From NCBI GenBank assembly GCA_036768485.1, contig JAVLUZ010000157.1, forward strand, positions 14,201,877 to 14,265,876: 64,000 bases of DNA, written 5' to 3'. The stretch is from Mermis nigrescens. Its lineage: Eukaryota; Nematoda; Enoplea; Mermithida; Mermithidae. The notes under the pieces were generated by a model. That model saw only the letters and a program-made list of their open reading frames with translations, was not told where the DNA came from and searched no databases. This document shows, piece by piece, positions 22,101 through 31,439 of this stretch (position 1 is its first letter; every line of letters starts with the position of its first letter). A program made the translations under genes and the position numbers.

Positions 22101-24768
22101 ACATTGACCTGAGCGGGACCGACCTCGACCTAAGCAGCTTAAAACACCTTTTCAGATATACTAAGCCTAAGCCTAAGTAAATTAGAAGCAAAAACTTAGA
22201 TTTTCCTATATTTTATCAAGTAAAACCGAAAAAACATGAAAAAAATGAAAAATTTTTTAAGTTTTTTTAAAATTTCAAACAGAAAAAAATAATAGTTTCC
22301 GCGCAAAATGATTGGTTTTTTGGAATCATCGACCTTTAAAATGCCAGAAAAAGTTATTTTAACGAAAAAATAAAAAATTCCGGTAAAGTGCAAAATACCC
22401 GTTTATTTCTTAGGGAGTAACTTAAGAATATGGTACTTTCTGAATACTAACAAATAAACTTCAGAAGAGCGGATTTTTTTGCTCAGTACTTAGAACATGT
22501 TGAAAGAAAGCGCGGAAAAAAATTTCATCCGTCTATGATCAATATTACAAAAGCTATGGGTTTCTTTAATTAGCCTCTTCTCGACCTAAGTATTTGAGGA
22601 TTCAAACAGCTGAATGCAGAATCACATGTAGATACCCAATTTACGTCGACCTAAGCATCTATGCATCGACCTAAGCATCTATACATCGACCTAAGCATCA
22701 ATACATCGACCTAAGCGGGAGCGACCTCGACCTAAGCAGCTTGAAAACACCTTTTAGATATACTAAGCCTAAGCCTGTATGTATAATAGGAGCAAAAACT
22801 TAGATTTTCGTATATCTTATCGAGTAAAAACAACAACAACAACAATTTTATTCGCTAAGTCAAAAGAAAATATTAACATACATGGATAGGACGAATGAAC
22901 GAAAATGAAAATACATGAAAGACAAAACAAATTAAGTATGACGAAGCAGGGTGTACCGTAAAGGCAATAGAAAAAACTGCTCTTACTTACGCCCTTTAAG
23001 AAATTTAGAAAGGCTTAATCTTTTTAAGTTTAGTCAGAAAAACAGTGCCTTATTTGGAGCACTTATAATCTGTTCAGGTAGAGAGTTCCGGTGATAGGAA
23101 TTATTCTGATTACAAAACTCAAATTTTCTGCAATTTTTACTTACATGATTGACGAGGAAGCTTACAAGAATTTGCTGCTCGATTAGAATTTAAATTAATT
23201 GTAGAAGAAATCCGACAAAAGGAAGAGCTTTACATTTGATAAATAGAAAAGGGCTAATGCTAGGTCGTTATGGAGGCGTCTTAGCTCAAGAGTGTCCGGA
23301 ACCAAGTTCGTGCTAACCTTTTCAGCATATGTCAAATTTTTATCACTCAAAATTCGTTTCGTAAACCTTCTTTGAACCCGTTCGACGGAGGTGATATCAC
23401 ACAGCAGGTAAGGACTCCACAAAACACAGCAAAATTCAAGCACTGGTCGAACGTAAGTAATGAAGGCCTTAACAAGTAATAATCTATCTTTAGAAATAAA
23501 ACTACGCAAGATCAGATTGCTTAACTGCATGCCTTTTTTCACAATATATTCACAATGAGATCTGGACGATAAATTAGAATTCAGAAAAACACCCAAATCT
23601 TTTACACAAAGTGTGTCAGTAGAAAGATAGAAATCATTTTATGTGATAAGAATGCCTAGGTTTGAACTACCCAGATATAGAACTAAACATTTATTAACTG
23701 ATAACCGAAAAAACATGCAAAAAAAATATGAAATTTTTTTAAGTCTTTTTCAAAATTTCAAACAGCTTTCCTTGCGCCTTTTTTCTTTTTTCTCCTTAAT
23801 TGTTATACTTCCTTCCGTTATTTCAGCCCATATTATTTATTTCTGACAAATGTGTAAGTCCTTGGATCGAGTCGTTTAATCGTCCCACGCAACACTCAAA
23901 TCGAGAGTTGCCTGCAACTTTGCAAGTATGGCTCCAGATTTTCACCAAATTTTCTTCCCGCGCTTCAATTTATCATGTTCTATCATTTTGGCAAAAAATT
24001 TTGGCGTTCCGTATTCGTTTTGCACCTTTTCAGAAAGTACCATATTCTTAAGTTTAGCCATTTCTTAGTATTCTGAAAGTACCATATTCTTAAGTTACTC
24101 CTATTATTAGTTACTCGTATAATTATTAGTGCAAATATGACAAAGTTACACATACCACTGGATTATGCATGCGGTTATGGATTATAATTGAGATTGTCAT
24201 CACGGGCAAAACGCTCAGGAAATAAAACAGTACGATAGGACGCAGAACTGCTCTATAGTACACTCGAAATGCCTGACATCTTTGAGCAACTTCTCCAGCC
24301 TCTGCGTACTGTTCGTATATGACTGAGATGACGATAACCTACAAAAATGATAAGTATTTAAATTTGAACAACTTCAGCGCACATGCCTTGCCTGGTGAAA
24401 GATGCACTATTCTACGTGAAAGCATCTTTAAGCTGATAATTATAATTAAATCATTCAGCATCAATACCACTTCGTGTAAATAATTCGTGCAAGCAAACGT
24501 TTAACTCTTCTTGAACTATCATCATACACTCTTATTAGATATTTAATATCAATAGCTTAAAAATTTAAAAATGACACGGAGTTTTCTTAAGTTTAATTGA
24601 TGAATACAATCCTCTGTTCGTACTCGTAGGTTTTATTCCGAATATGCAATAGCTTACTGCAGCTGCTGTGATAGTCAATTCGAGCACCCTTTGCACAATC
24701 ACACGTGAAATGATCAGTATACTTCGCCTCTTCTTCTCTTCGATGATCGTTATCTTGGGCTTCCGCAT
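9901..24768 (-). CDS. Four-exon multi-pass membrane protein, 260 aa, family unrecognised
   Basis: Spliced CDS: complement of 24658-24768, 24156-24338, 17173-17394, 9901-10167. The start is the first ATG after an in-frame TAA just upstream. Donors are GTAAGC, GTATGT and GTAAGA; acceptors end TTTTTGTAG, TTGTTCCAG and GCTTTAAG. All introns are phase 0. Predicted helices: about 28-46 (spans intron 1), 68-92, a weaker one at 99-116, and 156-182 (spans intron 3). A loop with N-glycosylation sequons at N140 (NIT) and N153 (NST) lies between the last two. Residues 183-260 form a lysine-rich, probably cytosolic tail. Introns 2 and 3 (6761 and 7005 bp) are filled with transposons; intron 1 is 319 bp. 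Hydrophobic continuity across junctions is the main evidence. I do not recognise the family; a divergent receptor or nematode-specific protein is possible. Confidence 0.75.
10866..11021. mobile_element. Short hAT-like MITE, CAYACGTGGGC family
   Basis: Starts CATACATGAACTGC and lies between perfect 8-bp repeats GTCTAGAC at 10858-10865 and 11022-11029. It is shorter and more divergent than the 240-260-bp copies but has the same AATTCTGGGGGG blocks. Confidence 0.6.
11022..12311. other. Intron 3 sequence, nothing recognised
   Basis: AT-rich intronic sequence of the four-exon gene with no coding exon, RNA gene or repeat family I can identify. Confidence 0.4.
12312..12705. mobile_element. Degenerate hAT-like MITE hosting a second copy
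   Basis: CATACATGGGCAGCAGCC at 12312 and CCATGTGTGG near 12705 look like the two ends of one MITE of the CAYACGTGGGC family, interrupted by the copy at 12439-12678. No clean target duplication was found for this outer copy. Confidence 0.5.
12439..12678. mobile_element. hAT-like MITE, CAYACGTGGGC family
   Basis: Begins CATAGGTTGGCAGCACC and ends CCCACGTGTG. Perfect 8-bp duplications TTCTAGAC lie at 12431-12438 and 12679-12686. It shares the family blocks (ACCATTTTT-type, CGAGCACTATCC, AATTGAAT). Confidence 0.85.
13217..13375. repeat. (TTTATC)n / (GATAAA)n hexamer array
   Basis: Short tandem hexamers in both orientations, so the stretch can fold on itself. Part of the left end of the 13206-16610 element. 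Confidence 0.9.
13630..15830. repeat. 180-bp satellite array with an internal orientation switch
   Basis: Unit of about 178-180 bp with GGAACCCCGGTTCCG, CGGAGAAACCCCCGACGG and ATGAATAATGGGGTACCC blocks. About three units (to about 14120) are in one orientation and about seven (from about 14130) in the other. It is interrupted at 15074-15519 by a hAT-like element. Apparent open frames here come from the repeat, not genes. Confidence 0.85.
15074..15519. mobile_element. hAT-like element, CAGNGTTTTTTGTA family
   Basis: Ends CAGGGTTTTTTGTACAAG and CAAATACAAAAAACGCTG. The 8-bp flanks ATTCCATG (15066-15073) and CTTCCATG (15520-15527) match at seven positions. It interrupts one satellite unit. Relatives lie at 58859-59253 and 60683-61354. 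Confidence 0.75.
16193..16421. mobile_element. MITE, TAGTCTGTTTCA family (228-bp subfamily)
   Basis: Ends TATAGTCTGTTTCATTTAAC and TTAAATGAACCAGACTATA; interior shared with 2440-2662 and 17739-17966 (GATGCGGTAATGCGGC block). Confidence 0.8.
16440..16600. repeat. (TTTATC)n hexamer array
   Basis: Right-hand hexamer array of the 13206-16610 element, mostly in one orientation and broken by short spacers. Confidence 0.9.
16779..17095. repeat. Dispersed repeat shared with about 20640-20945
   Basis: Begins CATACATGATCTTGGGG and shares with the second site AAAAGTGTC, AATTTTTTG-type and AATTCCAATG...TGTGCATAT blocks. Both lie in introns of the four-exon gene. Ends and class are undetermined. Confidence 0.45.
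17173..17394 (-). CDS. Exon 3 of the four-exon membrane-protein gene
   Basis: 74 codons from AIVPELVLLG to FSVIAVH, with a strong acceptor (CTTTTTTGTTCCAG) and the donor GTAAGA. It carries the two sequons and the first half of the last helix. Confidence 0.85.
17739..17966. mobile_element. MITE, TAGTCTGTTTCA family (228-bp subfamily)
   Basis: Ends TATAGTCTGTTTCATTTAAG and TTAAATGAAACAGACTATA, with TA at both borders. It lies in intron 2 of the four-exon gene. Confidence 0.8.
18122..18635. mobile_element. hAT-like MITE containing a second copy of itself
   Basis: Outer copy starts CACACCCTGGCG and ends GTGCAGCCATG, with 8-bp flanks GTTGCTAT (18114-18121) and GTTGCTTT (18636-18643). A second copy runs from CACACCTGGGCG (18279) to GCCCACGTATG (about 18563). 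Family blocks (CGATGAGAAACGT, CCATACCACCA) appear twice. It lies in intron 2. Confidence 0.7.
19229..19462. mobile_element. hAT-like MITE, CAYACGTGGGC family
   Basis: Starts CGTAAGTGGGCAACACC and ends CCCACGTGTG, between perfect 8-bp repeats CTGCCAAC at 19221-19228 and 19463-19470. Confidence 0.85.
20159..20417. mobile_element. hAT-like MITE, CAYACGTGGGC family
   Basis: Starts CATAGTTGTGCATG and ends GTCCACCTATG, between perfect 8-bp repeats CTTATGAT at 20151-20158 and 20418-20425. Confidence 0.85.
20640..20945. repeat. Second copy of the dispersed repeat at 16779-17095
   Basis: Shares AAAAGTGTCCAATTTTTGG and AATTCCAATGTTGTGCATAT with the copy in intron 3. Borders are unclear. Confidence 0.45.
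21680..21785. repeat. 20-bp tandem repeat AGGTCGATGTATAGATGCTT
   Basis: About 4-5 copies here, with inverted arrays of the same unit at about 22035-22135 and 22645-22740, all within the foldback element. Confidence 0.85.
22829..23703 (-). mobile_element. 5'-truncated CR1 retrotransposon copy
   Basis: Nearly identical to 47029-47900 of the larger CR1. It starts (3' end) in an (ACA)n stretch, minus-strand (TGT)n, and breaks off at 23703 in the reverse transcriptase. The reading frame 23195-23596 (LGVFLNSNLSSRSH onward) is the RT thumb region, but the copy has several single-base insertions relative to 47193-48653, so it is dead. Confidence 0.9.
24156..24338 (-). CDS. Exon 2 of the four-exon membrane-protein gene
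   Basis: 61 codons from VIVISVIYEQYAE to HNRMHNPV, between the acceptor TTTTTGTAG and the donor GTATGT. It is open throughout and has none of the repeats around it. It completes helix 1 and contains helix 2 (VLRPIVLFYFLSVLPVM). Confidence 0.8.
24658..24768 (-). CDS. Exon 1 of the four-exon membrane-protein gene
   Basis: 37 codons starting MRKPKITIIEEKKRR and ending in LTITAAA, directly followed by the donor GTAAGC. A CTCCAG acceptor-like site lies 2 nt before the ATG and could be a trans-splice site, but that is inference. The hydrophobic end continues into exon 2. Confidence 0.7.
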
Positions 24769-24947
24769 TTCTGGAGACCCGACTTACTTCTATGAATGAC
24801 CTGGAGAATACTGAGCAAATCGAAGCAAGTTTGTAAATCACTTCGATTCTTGTAAATAATATTAATCCTAAAACGACATTAATGCACATTTAAATCATCC
24901 TGTTTACATAACGAGCTTGTGATATATAGGTTGGCGCACGTTGTATA

Positions 24948-25145
24948 CAGTGGCGGATCTAGGATTTTCCTAAGGGGGGGGGGCGGCACCCCTAAGGGGG
25001 GGGCGGAACCCTGAATTGGGCGGAAAAATTAGCCGTTTTAACCCGAAAATCGCTAAAAATCGCTCAAAAATGCCTAATTTTGCGCACTATTTTGTACCAA
25101 TGGGGGGGGGGCGGCCGCCCCCCCGCCCCTCTAAATCCGCCCCTG
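24948..25145. mobile_element. hAT-like MITE, CAGTGGCGGATC family
   Basis: Starts CAGTGGCGGATCTAGGATTT and ends AAATCCGCCCCTG, with long G and C runs inside. The 8-bp flanks GTTGTATA (24940-24947) and GTTGTATT (25146-25153) match at seven positions. A truncated inverted relative ends at 34132. Confidence 0.75.
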
Positions 25146-25153
25146 GTTGTATT

Positions 25154-25411
25154 CACACCTGGGCGTGAGGAGGGGTTGGGGGTATGCATCCCCCGTGAAA
25201 CCAAAATACCCCCCCAGAAATCAGAATACCACCCCCCCCACAATTCAATTTTTAAAATTTTTTTTCATTTTCGCAATTTTTTGATGCCAATGGATAGTGC
25301 TCGATGAGAAACGTCGAAAAATTGTGTTTTTTCGCTATACCACCATTTTTAAGGCAATTTTTTGACCTTTGAAAAATCTTACCCCCAGAATTTTCTTGCT
25401 GCCCACGTATG
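25154..25411. mobile_element. hAT-like MITE, CAYACGTGGGC family
   Basis: Starts CACACCTGGGCGTGAGG and ends GCCCACGTATG. Flanks GTTGTATT and GTTTTATC are only partly alike, so the duplication is eroded. It abuts the previous MITE. Confidence 0.7.
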
Positions 25412-25817
25412 GTTTTATCTCTTCTACATTTTGTTTTTCTATTGATACCACAGTTTTTAATGAAGATGAAACTAATTAGATTATAAGGTAGAAATAAAAG
25501 TTTTATTTCGCAAAGTTATACACTATCAAAGATAATATCGCGAGCAGCAGAATTCTACGTGGGTATTCTTTACAATTTTTTTGAAAGTGTAAACGTAACA
25601 ATATTCAGGCAAAACTTTTTGGCGAATTTCGATCTGTAACTTCATTGAAAACGTAAATGCAATTTTTTAACTCCTGAATGTGGTGCGTTGTATATGTAAG
25701 TATGCTTTATCTTTAATAAATGCGCAAAGGAAATAATCTCAAGATTGATGAGGGCAGGGCTAGATGAGTCTCAGAATTGCCTTCCACGCTTTAATCTAAT
25801 TGTCTCAACCTGATTAG

Positions 25818-25985
25818 TGTTGTAAAAGATAAGGATTTTTTGCAAGATAAAAGATAAAGATAAAGTTGAAATTTTAAAATCTAGAAGATAAAGATAAAGA
25901 TAAAGATAAAAAACTATGAAAGATAAAGATAAAGATAATTTGCATGATAAAGGAACCAAAAAGATAAAGATAAAGATAAAGATAA
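25818..25985. repeat. (GATAAA)n hexamer array
   Basis: Hexamer array adjoining the left end of the 9.7-kb composite, equivalent to the arrays at 13217-13375 and 16440-16600. Confidence 0.9.
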
Positions 25986-25992
25986 AATGTAC

Positions 25993-28400
25993 ATCATAGG
26001 TAGCGCGTTAGCGCGTACCTATAATATACTTGGGTACCCCCAACACCTGGGCACCCCCTCTACAGCTATAACGGGACACTTCTGGAAGGTGCGGTTTTTT
26101 TAAAAGAAAGATAATAAAAAAATTCGCTGCCCGTGTTTTTTTGTTTTTCTTGAAACTCAAAATTGACTGTGTAAAGAAGGTGTAAAGTTTTTGTGTAACG
26201 TTATAACATAGGACAAATTTTGGGACCTTTTTACTGCGGCATGTGGACAACTGAGTATTGATGACTCGAAGGATTGAACAGAATAGGATAATAGAGGGAT
26301 GAATTCTACAGATGACACTTTTTTTGTTTTTTGAAATTCGCATTATTTATCGAACGGCAGTGTAAAGAGTGCGAAAATCTGGGGGTGAAAAAGCACTTTT
26401 TGGTCGAGTTTTCAACCTTCCTATGTCCGATACTAACTCCGGTTATGAGGTTTTTAAAATGTTTTCTGACAGAAATGTAGAGCGGATCAAGGGCTACATT
26501 CTGCATATAAGCAAAGTCTTCTATGCTCTATGGTGAGTTAGATCCTGGGGTTTAAAGTTTACACTCTAGTGGATGGTGTAAAAAAATGGATTTTAACTAA
26601 GATTTCTCTGCCAAATTTTTCCGCTTATGAGTCAGTGCAAATCGAAGACAGCATTAATAAAGTGCCTCACAGGGGCTAAACATCGCAGCAAACCGCATTT
26701 AAAAAAACGCAATATTGAGTTATTTATGGGGGTGTAAAGTTCGAAATCAGAGGTAAAAAATGGGCTAAAAAACACGTTTTTTCCGAAGTTTGATTGATAA
26801 ATCATGCCAAATAATTTTTGCAACAGAATTTTGGCACACAGGAATGTACTACGATTTAAAAGCTACAAATTGTACCAAACCGAATTTCTTTAAACTCAAT
26901 GGGAGTTCGGTACGGAATTTTAAAGTTTACAGTGTTCTAAATGGTGGAAAATACGTTTTTGTTGCGTTTTTTGTTCGCCACTTTCTCCGTCCAGAAGTCG
27001 GGATAAGTCTAATAGAATAAAAATAAAGTGCTTTATATCGGGTGCATGTCAAAGCAAATTGTCTATACATTAATATTTAGCGAGTGTAAAGTCAAAAATT
27101 TGGAGTTTTAAATGCGTTTCTGTCTTGTTTTTTCTGCCTGCTTCTCCGGTTACGAGTCAGGGACACGTTTATCAAGTCTAGAAATGGACCAGGAATCAAA
27201 TTTGATATGCCAGTCTGGCGCATATGTTTACACTCTACGGTGTTGTAAAGTAGTTTACACCAATTGTTAGTTTGCCCATAGAACATTATGTAGACTTAAT
27301 TTTTTCATAAATATTAATCGTAATATCGGAACAATATCAAAATTACGAATCTGACTAAAATCTTCTTTACACTAGGTGTTTACATGAAGTTTACACTACA
27401 TATATATTTATCTTCGTTTTTGAGCATTCCTGAAACCTAATTTTTTCTTGGAGCCTAGAAGTTTTCAAAGGATCAAATGTGAGACGTCACGTAGGCGCGT
27501 TTGTTTACATCCAACAGTGATGTAAAGTAGTTTACATTCATTGTTTATATGTCCTCAGACCATTGTAGAGACATAATTTTTTCATGAATGTTGATCATAA
27601 TATCCGAGTAATTTTTTACACTGCATGTTAGCCTTTGTTCTAGAGCATTGCAAAAATCGAAATTTTTCCTGAGATATAAAAATTTACAGGGAATGAAATA
27701 TATACGTCAATTGGGCGCGCTTGCTTACACTCAGCAGTATTGCAAAGTGGTTTAAACCTAATGTTTATTGTCTTTAAAACATTATGGAGACTCATTTTTC
27801 CATAAATGTTGAAAGAAATATCGGAGCAATATCAAAATTACGAATCCGACTAAAATATTCTTTACGCTATGTGTTTGTGTAAAGTTTACGTTACGTGTTA
27901 ACCCTAATTCGATAGACTTGCAGAGACTTTGTAACTGAAGTCAAGAAATTTTCAAGGATTCATATGTGAGACATCAATTAAGTGAGTTTGTTTACCCTCA
28001 AAAGTAATCTAAAGTGATTTAAAAATTATGTTCAAGTGTCCTTAGATCATTGAAGAGATGTAATTTTGTCTTAAATGGGTTGCATTAAAGTTAAATCTTT
28101 CTTAGCCGTGTTTATAATATGTTTCACAAAATCTTGCACATGGAGAGCTATCGTTTAATTGATGTAAATTGCCTGCAAAAGTGGTTTAAAATGAACCAGC
28201 AATCACACTACTGTGCACAGAAGTCGACAAAGATATACAGCTTTATTGTAATCATGTACATTAATAAGCCGTAAACTGTTAGTATTCTCTACACCTAGTA
28301 GTTGTGTAAAGTTTGCACTATTCATTTGTTGTTAATATGTAGTCTATACTACAAATTTATTTTACTACCAAATCAAAGCGTTAGTGTTCCTTACATTTGA
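25993..28400 (-). repeat. TTTACAC-rich repeat, copy 2 (inverted)
   Basis: Begins in the family's terminal palindrome (ATCATAGGTAGCGCG, TTA, GCGCGTACCTAT) and runs colinear, in inverse orientation, with 31440-33915 and with 39640-45027 (RTE excluded). It consists partly of diverged units of about 275 bp containing CACTTTACA-CACTG-GTGTAAAC. Non-coding. Confidence 0.75.
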
Positions 28401-28514
28401 TATTTGCGTGAAGTTTTTGAATTTTTGCCGAAAATCTTTGCCTTCTAATTTACCAACATCCCGCCTTTTCCATTTTCTTGAAGTTTAAAATCTTTTATAA
28501 TTCTCTCATAATTT

Positions 28515-28980
28515 AATGGTAGGTTTTAACTTTAAGTTTCTCTTGGTTTACAACTCTCGCTTAGCAAGCTCATTTTTCAAAACTTTTTCATAGTGATCAG
28601 ATTAGTTGCGTTTAGTTTGGAATTGGTGGACGGTCGTTATTTTATTACTCGGCTTAAATAAACCAAGTGACTATCTTTTGATTATTTTCTTCATCGCAAA
28701 TTCAAACACCCAATTTTCAATTTGAAAATTGATCCAATTTTCAATTTGAAAATTGATCAATTTCAATTTGAAAGTGAAATTGTTTTTCAATTTCAAAAGT
28801 CACAACACATTGTGCTTGTGTATTGATTAGTGAGGATTTGCAATGTGAATTCGTTGGTTAAATTTTTGTGCTTGATTATAAGTGAACTGCACATTAAGAA
28901 GAAATAACTTAATGCAGTTTTAATTTGAAAATGGATGGTGTCAATAAGGTTGTCTTGTTTAAAAAGGATAATGCTGATGT
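28515..28980 (+). mobile_element. Probable 5' piece of a Penelope-like element
   Basis: Starts with ACTTTAAGTTTCTCTTGG, TTTACAACTCTCGCTTAGC, the same block that follows the Penelope-like stop codon at 35373-35425, as expected of the element's terminal repeats. 28735-28800 is rich in short CAATTTTCAATTTGAAAATTG palindromes. An ATG at 28931 opens a short frame (MDGVNKVVLFKKDN) that is cut off by the inverted-arm element at 28981. An inverted copy lies at 37205-37450. Confidence 0.5.
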
Positions 28981-29852
28981 TAAGAACAATATTGTTTTCC
29001 GCGTTCTTGGACTGTTGTCATTATTGTGGCATGTTACTGATTGTGTTTACTGACTGATGTACTGAAATCACGCTAATTAAAAGTAGTGTACTAGCAAAGA
29101 AAAATGCTCCGATGGAACAAAAAAGATGAATATACTTGGAATTGTGGATTATTATGGATGTAAAAGGAGGGGACTAGGAAAAATCTACCTAAAGTCGGAA
29201 AATCTGCTAAAAATCACACTTTCTCTAAGCAACGCGAAAAATCGATGTATATTCTGCGGCCAACAGATTTAGATAAATATTCAACCATAACAATGATTGA
29301 AACAGCAGCACGTTAGCTATGCAGTAGCTATGGGAAATGATATTAAGTAAACTAACAGTCTTCCAAGCCAATTGAATGAAATAGCAAACATCGAAGACAA
29401 TTGAAGACATGGTTGGTTTAAAACAGTAGGAAACGCGTGATTGACTTGAAACAGACTTAATGTAGATACACTAGCATGCCGAAACGATTGTGTGCACTAA
29501 TCAATCGGCTCCTGCTTTGCTTGCTATAATGCTCATAACAAAATAAAAGAACTTTAAATACAATACCTCTTAGTTTTCTATCAATCAGGTGCCAGCAATT
29601 TAAAAAAGTAACCTTGATAGATTACGTTTATACACTCTTATCTGAAACTTCGAACATTATTTAAAAAAGACACTTTTTTAGAGGCCGCAGAATATACATC
29701 GATTTTTGCGTTGCTTAGAGAAAGTGTGATTTTTAGCAGATTTTCCGACTTTAGGTAGATTTTTCCTAGTCCCCTCCTTTTACATCCATAATAATCCACA
29801 ATTCCAAGTATATTCATCTTTTTTGTTCCATCGGAGCATTTTTCTTTGCTAT
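28981..29852. mobile_element. Inverted-arm element, GCAAAGAAAAATGCTCC family (copy B)
   Basis: Left arm 28981-29280 begins AACAATATTGTTTTCCGCG; right arm about 29672-29852 is the inverse of its inner part, ending CGGAGCATTTTTCTTTGC. The interior shares sequence with 5580-5830 and 36000-36320. Confidence 0.7.
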
Positions 29853-30547
29853 GTAAATATGGTCGTCTGGACCCAGGACAATGATGCTTGTGAAGTGCAA
29901 TAAACGAGAGTGGGTGATGTAAATAGCCAACTGAATGCCCTAATTTTTACACCTGAGATCAAAGAGGTGATAGGCATTAAGCACACATAAATGTAGGTTT
30001 GGGGGTTTGCCCGCGGTATCTGACTGACCCACTGACAGTCCACTTCTTCCTTTTCACAAGCATCAAAACCCTGGTCTGTGCGCCTGTACAAAGTGTACAT
30101 AGTCGCAACAGTTATTGATTTTTTTCAAACTTCTCCATGTTTCCCAGGCTTGGTCTTAGATTAACTAGGGTGCTAGTAGTAGTACTCCCGCTTAGATCGG
30201 TATCACTCCCGCTTACTTAGATTGATATACAGGCGTTAGTTTGGGCCGCTTGCCATAGGGTTTAAACAATCGTTTTCTTTTCTTTTCTTGTATTACAATA
30301 AAACTTATATGCGTCTAAATGTATTTCACGTCAAACCTGCATTTTGGATTACATGCTAACTTATGTACATACTTTATCTTTTTTGCAAGATAAATTCCTA
30401 TCAAAAAGATAAAGATAAAGATAAAGATAGCCTGCGATTTTTCCAAAAGATAAAGATAAAGATAAAGATAAAGATAAAGATAAAAATCGTCAAGATAAAG
30501 ATAAAGATATCTTTATCTTTATCTTTATCTTGCTAAAAAGATAAAGA
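29853..30547 (-). mobile_element. Fragment of the 13206-16610 element family, inverted
   Basis: GTAAATATGGTCGTCTGGACC at its left and the GGCCGCTTGCCATAGGGTTT...TTTATC-array at its right match, inverted, the flanks of the satellite in the 13206-16610 element. The satellite itself is missing. It includes a hexamer array at about 30365-30545. Confidence 0.65.
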
Positions 30548-31367
30548 ACTAGCAAAGAAAAATGCTCCGATGGAACAAAAAAGGGAATATACTTGGGATT
30601 GTGAATTATCGAGGATGTAAAAGGAGGGGACTAGGAAAAATCTCCCTATGTTATATGCCAAGAATCGCAAAATATGTAAAAAACCAGATTTTCTCTAAAC
30701 AATGCAAAAAATCGAAGTATGTTCTGCGGTCTCTGAAAAAACGTATTATTTTAAAATAATTTTTTCTGATTGACATCATATCTTAAAAGCATATTACGTA
30801 ATGCAACTTTTTGCAGACTTCATTCAACTTTGAGTTGCTTAATAATGTGACTGAAAGTGAAATGCTGTTAACAAATCATAATTGAGTTGTTCGTATTTCA
30901 TTATTACTAAGCATGTCACTTAGCAGATACAGCCATTCTAAGTGTCAAAGTGCAAGCAATATTCAAATTACCAAAAAATTGATTGAAAAAAGCAGCGAAT
31001 TAGCAATGCAGTAGCTAAGCGAATTGAATGAAATAGTACATATCGATGCATTCAAGACAATCGATGATATTGTTGGTTCAAAGCAGTAGGAAACACGGAA
31101 GCTGACGTGCAACAGACCTTATGTAGATACTCTTTTACACATGTCTACAGCAATTGTTTACTAAACTTTTACATTTTTCAAAGGCCGCAGAATATACTTC
31201 GATTTTTTGCATTGTTTAGAGAAAGTCTGATATTTTACATATTTTGCGATTCTTGGCATGTAACATAGGGAGATTTTTCCTAATCCCCTCCTTTTACATC
31301 CTCGATAATTCACAATCCCAAGTATATTCCCCTTTTTTGTTCCATCGGAGCATTTTTCTTTGCTAGT
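30548..31367. mobile_element. Inverted-arm element, GCAAAGAAAAATGCTCC family (copy C)
   Basis: ACTAGCAAAGAAAAATGCTCC-type left end (about 30548-30745) and inverse right end (about 31175-31367, ending TTTGCTAGT). Inserted into the hexamer array. Confidence 0.75.
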
Positions 31368-31439
31368 ACCCCACTTTTAATTAGCAAGATTTGGAAATAC
31401 AATACTAGATTTCATTTACTGGCGGTTCTTCTAATAATT

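Larger units (their letters stand above)
21242..24101. mobile_element. 2.9-kb foldback element with 9-bp target duplication
   Basis: Outer arms are inverted copies: 21245-21480 (ACTTAAGAATATGGTAC onward) against about 23815-24056. Perfect 9-bp repeats TATTATTAG lie at 21233-21241 and 24102-24110. Ends start GG and hold ACTTAAGAATATGGTAC, which also recurs internally near 22420 and 24060, so several internal segments are copies of the end. A 20-bp tandem unit and a truncated CR1 lie inside. The 9-bp duplication suggests a Mutator-like element. No transposase. It sits in intron 2 of the four-exon gene. Confidence 0.8.

Noticed and set aside
29040..29080. CTGATG...GAAA resembling a hammerhead ribozyme core (Penelope-like elements often carry these)
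   Set aside because: The core reads CTGATGT, not CTGATGA, and no stems could be formed at the right spacing.
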